Shown here piece after piece: positions 26,720 to 34,339 of a DNA stretch of 64,000 bases. Location: the NCBI GenBank assembly GCA_945830395.1, contig CALZYE010000003.1, positions 1-64,000 of the forward strand. The letters are read 5' to 3'. Below the pieces are notes generated by a model. It saw only the letters and a list, made by a program, of their open reading frames with translations. It searched no databases and was not told the DNA's origin. The translations under genes were made by a program, and so were the position numbers. Within the stretch, counting starts at the first letter, position 1. Each line of letters begins with the position of its first letter. The stretch comes from an uncultured Clostridia bacterium (GTDB lineage Bacteria; Bacillota; Clostridia; Peptostreptococcales; Anaerovoracaceae).

Positions 26720-27439
26720 ATGGGAAGACACGGTACAATAGCAGGAAGAAAAGCGGCACAGGATTCTAAGAGATCCGCTCTTTTTACCAAATACGCAAAG
26801 ACCATAACAGTTGCGGCTAAGGACGGGGGAGACCCTGAGTATAATTCTGCCCTTCGTGTTGCTATCGAAAAGGCAAAGGGCATAGGAATGCCGAATGACA
26901 ATATAAATCGTGCAATTAAAAAAGGTACGGGAGAACTGGGTGGTGCCTCGTATGAAGAACTTAAATTTGAAGGATATGGTGCAGGCGGAGTTGCCATTAT
27001 TGTTGATTGCCTTACGGACAATACAAACAGAACTACATCGGCAGTTCGATCTTCTTTTGATAAACACGGCGGAAATTTGGGAACACCGGGATGCGTTTCA
27101 TACATGTTCTCAAGAAAAGGTGTTATTCTGATTGAAAAAAGCGATGAAATTGATGAAGATGTTCTGATGGATGCAGCGCTTGAAGCAGGAGCGGAGGATA
27201 TGGTGAATAATGAAGACAGTTTTGAAATTATCGCAGAGCCTTCCGACTATCTTGCAGTGGATGAGGCACTTAGAAAGGCGGGGTACGATTTGGTTGAATC
27301 TGAAATAAGCTATGTTCCTTCGGTGGAAAGCACTCCTGATGAGAATGATCTTAAGAAATTAAAGAAGCTGGTGGATGTGCTTGAGGATAATGATGATGTG
27401 CAGTCGGTAAATACCAACTGTGCAATAGATTTGGAATAA
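26720..27439 (+). CDS. yebC: YebC/PmpR-family protein
   Basis: 239 residues. The N-terminus GRHGTIAGRKAAQDSKRSA and the middle NDNINRAIKKGTGE are the family signature. Long annotated as a transcriptional regulator; more recent work links the family to relief of ribosome stalling at proline-rich stretches. The ATG at 26720 has AAGGAGGTG upstream; the frame is open further back to a GTG at 26663, which overlaps the promoter and is not credible. It has its own promoter and terminator, so it is monocistronic. Confidence 0.95.
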   Translation: MGRHGTIAGRKAAQDSKRSALFTKYAKTITVAAKDGGDPEYNSALRVAIEKAKGIGMPNDNINRAIKKGTGELGGASYEELKFEGYGAGGVAIIVDCLTDNTNRTTSAVRSSFDKHGGNLGTPGCVSYMFSRKGVILIEKSDEIDEDVLMDAALEAGAEDMVNNEDSFEIIAEPSDYLAVDEALRKAGYDLVESEISYVPSVESTPDENDLKKLKKLVDVLEDNDDVQSVNTNCAIDLE

Positions 27440-27473
27440 AGGGTAAGCTTATTAAAATGCTTTAGAATTATTC

Positions 27474-27516
27474 AAGAAGTCATGTATGCTTTATACGGCA
27501 TTTTTGACTTCTTTTG
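27474..27516 (+). terminator. terminator after yebC
   Basis: Perfect 9-bp stem AAGAAGTCA (27474-27482) / TGACTTCTT (27505-27513) with an inner ATGC/GCAT helix, followed by TTTT-like bases. Confidence 0.8.
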
Positions 27517-27534
27517 CTTTGCAAGTAAATACTG

Positions 27535-27563
27535 TTGTTATTTACATGGCAAAGTAGTATAAT
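27535..27563 (+). promoter_or_regulatory. promoter of 6S RNA
   Basis: TTGTTA (27535-27540), 17-base spacer, perfect TATAAT (27558-27563). Transcription would start near 27570, at the 5' strand of the closing stem of the RNA. Confidence 0.7.
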
Positions 27564-27568
27564 TTAGT

Positions 27569-27746
27569 TGCCTGGAACATTTGTTGAGGGCTCTTAATTG
27601 AACCTACAACACTTAATAGGGAATCCGGAGTTTATTGCGGGCTGTCATGCCTCTTAGAGAGGACGGCAAAACACGATGGCAGGATACCCACCTATCTTTG
27701 CGATAGGCGTCAATTAAGTCCTGACGGTGTTTCTGGGTTATTTTTA
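27569..27746 (+). ncRNA. ssrS: 6S RNA
   Basis: The fold is that of 6S RNA, the RNA that traps sigma-70 RNA polymerase. The closing stem pairs CCTGGAACA (27571-27579) with TGTTTCTGG (27728-27736), with one mismatch. A second stem, CTTAATTGA (27593-27601) with TCAATTAAG (27710-27718), is perfect. Then comes a large bubble whose 3' side carries a small hairpin CCTATC-TTTGC-GATAGG (27691-27707), as in the 6S central bubble. Beyond it GGGAATCC (27619-27626) pairs with GGATACCC (27682-27689), with an apical CCTCT/AGAGG hairpin. A T run follows at 27739-27745. It fills most of the gap between yebC and polA. Confidence 0.85.
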
Positions 27747-27791
27747 TAAGTTGAAACGATTGGCATTGAGAAATATATATTGGACAAAGTT

Positions 27792-30455
27792 ATGAACAGA
27801 ATTGTAATAATAGACGGAAACAGTTTAATAAACAGGGCGTACTACGCTATGCAAAGGCCTATGATAACTAAGGAAGGCATTTATACACAGGGCATATATG
27901 GATTCTTAAATATGCTTTCAAAAATTCAGGAAGATTATTCCCCTGAATACATTGCGGTGGCATGGGATAAAAAATCTCCAACCTTCAGGCACGAAGAGTA
28001 CAAGGAATACAAGGCAGGAAGAAAGAAAATGCCTCCGGAGCTTGCAATGCAGCTTCCCTTAATCAAAGAGATATTGGATGCCATGAATATTTCAAACATT
28101 GAAATAGATGGATTTGAGGCAGACGATATCATAGGAACTATTTCCAAAATTGCAGAGGAAGAAGGAATAAGTCCTCTGATTATAACGGGAGATAAGGACG
28201 CCTTGCAGCTATCAAGTCATATTACAAAAGTTTTGATTACGAGGAGAGGAATAACGGACTTTGAGATATATGATTACGATAAGATGCTGGAAAGATACGA
28301 GCTTACACCTCAACAATTCATAGACTTAAAAGGGCTGATGGGAGATTCTTCCGACAACATACCGGGAATTCCGGGAGTCGGTGAAAAAACAGGAATTAAA
28401 TTATTGAAGCAATTCGGTTCTGTTGCAAATCTGCTTGCGAATACAGATGAAATACAAAATGAGAAATTGAGAAACAAGGTGGAAGAAAATGCACAGCTGG
28501 CGGCTATGAGCAGAAGGCTTGCTGAAATTAACAGGTCTGTACCTCTGGATATTGACATGGATAGCTTCAGATGTAAAGAGCCCGACATGGACAGAGTTAT
28601 TGAGCTTTATACAAAGCTTGAATTTAATTCTTTTTTGAAGAGAATGATAAAAAGCAGTCCTCAGTCAGAGATTGTACCTGCAGTAAAAGATGAAACCGAA
28701 TATGAAAAAAACGCCATAAGAAATGAAGCGGAACTGAAAACTTTGGATAAAATTAAAAATGGCGAAACCCTTATAATCAAAACTTTCGGTGATAACAATC
28801 ATGTTTCAATTCCTACAGTCGAAGGAATTTCCCTTATTTCGGAAGATATTTATTTTTATATAGATTTTGCCGATATAAAACCTGATAGAGTAACAGAAAT
28901 ATTCAATGCCAAAGAAGTGAAGTTCATAGGCCATGAACTTGTTCAAGACTATTATATGTTGGGATTTTACGGTTTAAGAAACTATGAAACGAAATTCGAC
29001 ACATCCGTTGCCGCATATGTTTTGGAACCGTCCAAATCCAATTACGATATCAAAACCCTGTGCCTTGAAGCGCTTCACATGGAAATAGAAAGTGAAAAAG
29101 ATTTCAGAAAAGAGCAGGGACAAATCGATTTGTTGGGAGATAACGGAAACGCTTTTTTTGAATATGGATTCGACTGGTGCAGAAATGTAAAAATCATGAG
29201 CAGGCTCTTTGAGGATAAGCTTTTAAGAGAAAATGAACTTGAAGTCTGCACCGAAATTGAATTTCCACTGATAAATGTGCTGGCAGATATGCAGCGCTGC
29301 GGTATTAAGACTGACAAGGATGTTTTAGAAGAAATAGGCGGCATTTTAAAAGTTCAAATCTGTGACTTGGAAGCTGAAATACATGAACTTGCAGGTGAGA
29401 AGTTCAATGTTAATTCGCCTGCACAGCTTGGAGTAGTTTTGTTTGAAAAACTTGGACTTCCGATGGGGAAGAAGACGAAGCGAGGTTACAGCACAAGCGC
29501 AGATATCCTTGAGAAAATAAGGAATGAACATCCCATAATTCCTTTGATTTTGCAGTTTAGAACATTATCAAAATTGAACAGTACCTATGTGGAGGGACTG
29601 AAACCTCTCATAGGCTTTGACGGAAAGATCAGAGCACATTTTCAGCAGGTCGTTGCCGCAACAGGGCGACTTAGCTGTACTGAACCGAATCTTCAAAATA
29701 TACCCATTCGCTATAAGATAGGCAGAGAAATACGAAGGGCATTTGTCGCCGAAGAGGGGTTTAAATTTGTCGGAGCGGATTATTCGCAGATTGAACTTAG
29801 AATTTTGGCTCATCTTTCAGAGGATAAAGGCCTGATAGATGCTTTTAACAAAAATCAGGATATCCATAAGATAACTGCATCAAGGGTGTTTGATATACCG
29901 GAGGATGAAGTTACTCCTCTTGACAGAAGCAGAGCAAAGGCGGTTAACTTTGGAATCATTTATGGGATGAGCGGATTCGGATTGTCCGGGGAGTTGAATA
30001 TAACAGTTAAAAATGCCACAAAATACATAAATGATTATTTCAGTAAACACGAGGCTGTAAAAAAATATTTGGACAGTACCGTTAAACTGTGTAAGGAGAA
30101 GGGATATTCACAGACTTTATTCGGTAGAAAGCGCTATATTTCTGAAATCAAAGCCTCAAATTACATGACAAGGCAGTTCGGAGAGAGGCTTGCCATGAAC
30201 AGTCCTATTCAAGGAACTGCTGCCGATATTATTAAAATTGCTATGAACAAAGTTCACGCTGCACTCAAGTCGGAATATCCCGATTCAAAGCTGATTTTAC
30301 AGATTCACGACGAGCTGATAATTTCTGCAGGAAAAGAGGATGTAGAAGGAGTTAAAAAACTGTTGATTTCAAATATGGAAGAGGCGGCTGATTTGGCGGT
30401 GAAACTTGTTTGTGATATGAATTCAGGTAATTCATGGTACGATTTGAAAGGCTGA
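27792..30455 (+). CDS. polA: DNA polymerase I
   Basis: 887 residues. The N-terminal 5'-3' exonuclease domain (IIDGNSLINRAYYA, ITGDKDALQL, DSSDNIPGIPGVG) is intact. The middle 3'-5' exonuclease-like domain lacks the Asp-x-Glu pair that proofreading needs (IIKTFGDNNHVS at that position), so it is probably inactive, as in other Firmicute and Taq-type enzymes. The C-terminal polymerase has ADYSQIELRILAH, RSRAKAVNFGIIYG and the ILQIHDELI motif C. The ATG at 27792 (MNRIVIIDGN) was chosen; a TTG at 27780 is possible, and neither has a strong ribosome site. coaE follows after 3 bases. Confidence 0.97.
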   Translation: MNRIVIIDGNSLINRAYYAMQRPMITKEGIYTQGIYGFLNMLSKIQEDYSPEYIAVAWDKKSPTFRHEEYKEYKAGRKKMPPELAMQLPLIKEILDAMNISNIEIDGFEADDIIGTISKIAEEEGISPLIITGDKDALQLSSHITKVLITRRGITDFEIYDYDKMLERYELTPQQFIDLKGLMGDSSDNIPGIPGVGEKTGIKLLKQFGSVANLLANTDEIQNEKLRNKVEENAQLAAMSRRLAEINRSVPLDIDMDSFRCKEPDMDRVIELYTKLEFNSFLKRMIKSSPQSEIVPAVKDETEYEKNAIRNEAELKTLDKIKNGETLIIKTFGDNNHVSIPTVEGISLISEDIYFYIDFADIKPDRVTEIFNAKEVKFIGHELVQDYYMLGFYGLRNYETKFDTSVAAYVLEPSKSNYDIKTLCLEALHMEIESEKDFRKEQGQIDLLGDNGNAFFEYGFDWCRNVKIMSRLFEDKLLRENELEVCTEIEFPLINVLADMQRCGIKTDKDVLEEIGGILKVQICDLEAEIHELAGEKFNVNSPAQLGVVLFEKLGLPMGKKTKRGYSTSADILEKIRNEHPIIPLILQFRTLSKLNSTYVEGLKPLIGFDGKIRAHFQQVVAATGRLSCTEPNLQNIPIRYKIGREIRRAFVAEEGFKFVGADYSQIELRILAHLSEDKGLIDAFNKNQDIHKITASRVFDIPEDEVTPLDRSRAKAVNFGIIYGMSGFGLSGELNITVKNATKYINDYFSKHEAVKKYLDSTVKLCKEKGYSQTLFGRKRYISEIKASNYMTRQFGERLAMNSPIQGTAADIIKIAMNKVHAALKSEYPDSKLILQIHDELIISAGKEDVEGVKKLLISNMEEAADLAVKLVCDMNSGNSWYDLKG

Positions 30456-30458
30456 AAA

Positions 30459-31049
30459 ATGACAAAGATAATCGGGATAACAGGAGGGATAGGAACAGGG
30501 AAATCCACAGTTTCAGCTTGCCTGAGAGAAAAAGGTTATATTGTTTTAGACGCAGATAAGATGGCTAAAGAAGTAAGTCTGAAAAAAGAAGTTCTTGAAG
30601 AAGTTAAACAGTGCTTTGGAACTGATTTTGTAGTTGACGGAAGCATGAATCGCAAGAAGATAGCCGATGAAATTTTTTCAAATCAGAGAAAAAAAATACT
30701 CCTTGAATCAATCATAACAGACAGGGTAAAAAGTATGGCTGAGAAGAAATTTCAGGAGCTTAAAATATCCGGTCAAAAGGAAATTATTTTCTTTGATGCG
30801 CCAACTCTCATAGAATCGGGAGCGGCTGATTTGGTGGATGAAATTTTGTTAGTAACGGCCGAAAGAGATGCCAGAATTGCCAGAGTATTGGAAAGAGACA
30901 CTTGCAGTGAGGAAGATGTTGTCAAAAAAATAGATAATCAAATGCCTGATGACGAAAAGAAAAAAATGGCACATTACATAATAGATAACTCCGGAAATTT
31001 GATTGATTTATACAAAAAAATTGAAATATTTTTGGAAAATATTATATAA
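30459..31049 (+). CDS. coaE: dephospho-CoA kinase
   Basis: 196 residues. P-loop GGIGTGKST near the N-terminus, DADKMAKEV, and the DAPTLIESG segment identify CoaE, which phosphorylates dephospho-CoA in the last step of coenzyme A synthesis. It is translationally linked to polA (3-base gap), a common Firmicute pair. No clear terminator follows; the tRNA promoter starts 41 bases downstream. Confidence 0.95.
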   Translation: MTKIIGITGGIGTGKSTVSACLREKGYIVLDADKMAKEVSLKKEVLEEVKQCFGTDFVVDGSMNRKKIADEIFSNQRKKILLESIITDRVKSMAEKKFQELKISGQKEIIFFDAPTLIESGAADLVDEILLVTAERDARIARVLERDTCSEEDVVKKIDNQMPDDEKKKMAHYIIDNSGNLIDLYKKIEIFLENII

Positions 31050-31090
31050 AATTGTAACAGGAAATACTGTAAAATGTTTAAAATTTCTAT

Positions 31091-31119
31091 TTGACAAATG
31101 TGCTATAATACCGTATATT
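31091..31119 (+). promoter_or_regulatory. strong promoter of the tRNA-Leu/yajC unit
   Basis: Perfect TTGACA (31091-31096), 17-base spacer and TATATT (31114-31119). The start would be near 31126, about 11 bases before the first tRNA. Confidence 0.8.
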
Positions 31120-31136
31120 AATACTGCAGGCTATTT

Positions 31137-31219
31137 GCGGCTGTGGCGGAATTGGTAGACGCGCACGCTTGAGGGGCGTGTGGGCAACCGTGCTGGTTCG
31201 AGTCCAGTCAGCCGCACCA
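31137..31219 (+). tRNA. tRNA-Leu, anticodon GAG
   Basis: Acceptor stem GCGGCTG (31137-31143) pairs with CAGCCGC (31209-31215), followed by the encoded ACCA. The anticodon loop TTGAGGG between CACGC and GCGTG gives GAG (codons CTC/CTT). A long variable arm (class II) and GGTTCGAGTC T-arm are present. Confidence 0.95.
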
Positions 31220-31236
31220 GTCTTGTTGATGTTTGT

Positions 31237-31323
31237 GCCGGCGTGATGGAATTGGCAGACGTGCAGGATTCAAAATCCTGTGGTGGCAACACCGTATGGG
31301 TTCGACCCCCATCGCCGGCACCA
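31237..31323 (+). tRNA. tRNA-Leu, anticodon CAA
   Basis: Acceptor stem GCCGGCG (31237-31243) pairs with CGCCGGC (31313-31319), followed by ACCA. The anticodon loop TTCAAAA between CAGGA and TCCTG gives CAA (codon TTG). A long variable arm marks it as class II. It lies 17 bases after the first tRNA-Leu. Confidence 0.95.
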
Positions 31324-31346
31324 CAATATATTTAAGGAGAAAAATT

Positions 31347-31781
31347 ATGAAATTAAATGCTGGTTTTCAGATAATTGTTCTTGTTGCTTTTATAGGTTTG
31401 ATGTATTTTCTGCTTATCAGACCACAGAAGAAGAGAGAAAAAGAAGTTAAACAGATGAGAAACACCTTGAGCGTAGGTGATGAAGTAATTACGATCGGCG
31501 GAATTTGTGGAAAAATCGTCAAGACAAAGGATCAGACCTTGGTTATTCAGGTTGGTGCAGACAAAGTAAAGTTTGAGGTTACGAGATGGGCAATTTCCTC
31601 CGTTACGAAGAAGAGTAAGACTTCTGCAAAGGAAGAAGAACGCAAAGCTCCTAAAAGATTGAAAAAGTCAAAACCTGCAGAGAAAACTGAAGTCAAGGAA
31701 GATACTGTTTCGGATGTGAAGGAAGAAACTCAGGCTCAGGCTGCAGATAAGGAAACTGAATCGGCAGAGGTTACAGAGTAG
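31347..31781 (+). CDS. yajC: preprotein translocase subunit YajC
   Basis: 144 residues. One N-terminal membrane helix (FQIIVLVAFIGLMYFLLI) followed by RPQKKREKEVKQM and GDEVITIGGICGKI, the YajC signature. The last 55 or so residues are a charged Lys/Glu-rich tail not needed in the core family. The ATG 31347 has AAGGAG upstream; reading further back in frame runs through the tRNA and is not real. It lies 23 bases after tRNA-Leu(CAA) with no terminator between, so it is probably co-transcribed with the tRNAs. It works with SecDF, encoded next. Confidence 0.93.
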   Translation: MKLNAGFQIIVLVAFIGLMYFLLIRPQKKREKEVKQMRNTLSVGDEVITIGGICGKIVKTKDQTLVIQVGADKVKFEVTRWAISSVTKKSKTSAKEEERKAPKRLKKSKPAEKTEVKEDTVSDVKEETQAQAADKETESAEVTE

Positions 31782-31803
31782 TCATTCAAACAGAGTTTTT
31801 ATG

Positions 31804-31833
31804 AATCTCCTATTGTAAAATGGGAGATTTTTT
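31804..31833 (+). terminator. terminator after yajC
   Basis: An 11-bp stem AATCTCCTATT / AATGGGAGATT (one T-G pair) with a GTAA loop, followed by TTTT. Confidence 0.85.
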
Positions 31834-31865
31834 AATGTGTTTTACTATATTTCCCATTAATTTTC

Positions 31866-31894
31866 TTGAAATAAGACCGGAAAAATAGTATCAT
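31866..31894 (+). promoter_or_regulatory. promoter of secDF
   Basis: TTGAAA (31866-31871), 17-base spacer, TATCAT (31889-31894), about 64 bases before the secDF start. Another TATAAT (31906-31911) lies just downstream without a matched -35. Confidence 0.55.
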
Positions 31895-31957
31895 GTTATA
31901 ATGAGTATAATATTTTTATTTCAACATTTATAATTTACAGAAGGTGAGAGGGACAAT

Positions 31958-34312
31958 ATGAGTTCTAAATTGAAAAAAATACTTAGTGTCATTATAGTTG
32001 CGCTGGTTGTTTTTGGTATTTATATTTCAGTGTTCGGAATAGGTTCTGTTAAGAATCTTAGACAATCATTGGACTACGGTCTTGATATTGACGGCGGCGT
32101 AAATGTAGTTATGCAGGCAGATACCGGAAATAAAAAAGGAACGGAACTGCGACAGATTATGGAGCAGACTAAAGAAGTTCTGAACAAGCGTGTAAACGCT
32201 ATGGGGGTTTCCGAGGCAACAGTCAATATTGAAGGACAGAATCGGTTAAGAATAGAAATGCCGGGTGTTAAAGACGCTAAAACCGCCATTAACAGAATCG
32301 GTGAAACTGCTAAACTCAGATTCACTTTAGCAGATGGTACAGAATATTTAACCGGTAACGATGTGAAGGATTCTTCAGCCGAAACGGATACGGAAAACGG
32401 TGGATATAAAGTAACCCTTAAGTTTACATCTGAAGGCAGAGACAAGTTTGCAAAAGCCACAGGGCTTGCTTTTTCCGGAAATATAAAACCGACAGTTAAG
32501 TATCCGGACGGAAGTTCTGTAGATTCTAAAGCTGTTGTTATATGGCTTGATGATAAAATTTTAACGGCGCCTACGGTAAAAGGTGAAATAAATCAGGGAA
32601 GCTGTGAAATTACAAGCGGAAGAGGAGGCTATGCGAAGGAAGAAGCCCAAGAAACTTCTGCATTGATCAGAGGCGGAGCTCTTCCGGTGGCGCTTAAAGA
32701 AGCTAATTCATCTGTTCAGACTGCTTCGATTGGAGCTCATGCGCTTGAAAACAGTATAGTGGCAGGTGGAGTAGGATTACTTTTGGTTTTTCTGCTGATG
32801 ATACTCATGTACAATGTATTGGGGCTGTTTGCCGACATTGCGCTTTGTCTTTATGTGCTGCTTCTCCTTTGGGGAATGTCATCTATGGGGGCGGTTTTGA
32901 CGCTTCCTGGCATTGCTGGTATCGTCCTTGGCATCGGTATGGCAGTTGATGCAAATGTTATCATTTTTTCAAGAATTAAGGAAGAAATTGCACTTGGAAG
33001 AAGCATCAGAGTTGCTGTCGACGAAGGATTCAAACACGCTCTTGTTACAGTAATCGATTCTCAGGTAACTACCCTTATTGCGGCAGTTGTGTTATATCAG
33101 CTGGGTTCTACAACTGTTAAAGGCTTTGCAGTTACCCTCATGATTGGTATCGTTATAAGCATTTTTACGGCAGTCGTAATAACGCAGATTTTTGTAGGAG
33201 CCTTGGCTGACAGCAGGTTTGCAAAAAATAGATTTTTCGGATGCAACGCAGACGGTACACCTAAAAAACTTCTTAAACGCAGCTTCAACATAATTGAAAA
33301 GAGAAAGATTTTCTATGTAATAAGCGGTACGGTTATAACTATAGGCTTGATCACTTTTGCCATCAGAGGATTCAATCTTGGAATCGACTTTACGGGCGGC
33401 ACCATAATCCAGATGGACTTGAACAAAAAGGTTGCAATAAAAGAAGTAGATAAAACTATTGAGAAATATAAACTCAATGCAGATATAGTTTATTCGGGGA
33501 AAAAGCAGCATGAAGTGATAATAAAGACAACAAAGTCCCTGAACGCCAATCAAAGAGATGAAGTTCAGAAAACAATACAGGATAAATACAAGTTGACTCA
33601 GAAATCTGTTATTTCATCTGAACAATTTGAAGCGACAATAGGTAAAGAGATAAAGCTTAATGCCTTTAAATCAATTTTGATAGCCGCTTTGTGCATGCTT
33701 CTTTACATAATATTCAGATTCAAGACATGGAGATATGGTGTTGCAGCTATTTCAGGAATTTTACACGATGTTTTGATAATGGTTTCCCTCTACGCAATAC
33801 TCAGAATTCAGGTTAATAATCCGTTTATCGCAGCCATTCTTACCGTTGTGGGTTATTCGATAAATGATACGATTGTAATCTTTGACAGGGTCAGAGAGAA
33901 TACCCATTTGATGAGAGGAAAGCCCGTTGCAGATGTGCTGAATACGAGTATAAGTCAAACCCTTGACCGTTCAATTATGACATCTCTAACGACTGTTGTT
34001 GCTACAGTTCCGCTGCTGTTTTGGGTATCCACACAGCTTGCGCAGTTTGTTCTTCCTCTAATGGTAGGTGTGCTTGTAGGAACATATTCATCTATATTCC
34101 TCTGCAGTCCTCTATACTATGAGTTTAACAGAACTGAAGAAAAATCTCGCTACCTGGCACAACAGAAGGCGAGAAAGAGAATTGAAGATAAGAAGGCATC
34201 CAAACAGAAACAGAAAAAAAATGAGAATGACGAACTTGAACCTGTTTCAGAACCTAAGGCTAAAAATGAAGTAAAAAAATCAAAGAGAAGAAAGAAGAAA
34301 AGCAAAAAATAA
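31958..34312 (+). CDS. secDF: fused protein translocase subunits SecD-SecF
   Basis: 784 residues. The SecD half (about 1-430) starts with one membrane helix and the LDYGLDIDGGVNVVM motif, then a large extracytoplasmic domain and a five-helix bundle (GGVGLLLVFLLMILMYN, GMAVDANVIIFSRIKEE). The SecF half (about 440-745) has its own first helix, GIDFTGGT and a second bundle with SINDTIVIFDRVRE. Together they form the twelve-helix proton-driven motor that helps the Sec channel. The fusion is normal in Firmicutes. The C-terminal 45 residues are a Lys/Glu-rich cytoplasmic tail. relA follows after about 27 bases. Confidence 0.96.
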   Translation: MSSKLKKILSVIIVALVVFGIYISVFGIGSVKNLRQSLDYGLDIDGGVNVVMQADTGNKKGTELRQIMEQTKEVLNKRVNAMGVSEATVNIEGQNRLRIEMPGVKDAKTAINRIGETAKLRFTLADGTEYLTGNDVKDSSAETDTENGGYKVTLKFTSEGRDKFAKATGLAFSGNIKPTVKYPDGSSVDSKAVVIWLDDKILTAPTVKGEINQGSCEITSGRGGYAKEEAQETSALIRGGALPVALKEANSSVQTASIGAHALENSIVAGGVGLLLVFLLMILMYNVLGLFADIALCLYVLLLLWGMSSMGAVLTLPGIAGIVLGIGMAVDANVIIFSRIKEEIALGRSIRVAVDEGFKHALVTVIDSQVTTLIAAVVLYQLGSTTVKGFAVTLMIGIVISIFTAVVITQIFVGALADSRFAKNRFFGCNADGTPKKLLKRSFNIIEKRKIFYVISGTVITIGLITFAIRGFNLGIDFTGGTIIQMDLNKKVAIKEVDKTIEKYKLNADIVYSGKKQHEVIIKTTKSLNANQRDEVQKTIQDKYKLTQKSVISSEQFEATIGKEIKLNAFKSILIAALCMLLYIIFRFKTWRYGVAAISGILHDVLIMVSLYAILRIQVNNPFIAAILTVVGYSINDTIVIFDRVRENTHLMRGKPVADVLNTSISQTLDRSIMTSLTTVVATVPLLFWVSTQLAQFVLPLMVGVLVGTYSSIFLCSPLYYEFNRTEEKSRYLAQQKARKRIEDKKASKQKQKKNENDELEPVSEPKAKNEVKKSKRRKKKSKK

Positions 34313-34339
34313 AAGTTGGCATTTTCGGAGATTCCGTAT

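Noticed and set aside
26606-27067. 153-residue minus-strand frame across the start of yebC
   Set aside because: It overlaps a certain gene and its promoter and shows no start signal.
27780-27791. TTG start for polA
   Set aside because: It adds four residues before the conserved MNRIVIIDGN opening and has no ribosome site; the choice remains uncertain because the ATG at 27792 is also weak.
31233-31346. Upstream extension of the yajC frame
   Set aside because: It runs through tRNA-Leu(CAA); the ATG at 31347 has its own ribosome site.
34316-34339. TTG start for relA
   Set aside because: It has no ribosome site; the ATG at 34340 does and gives the usual length.
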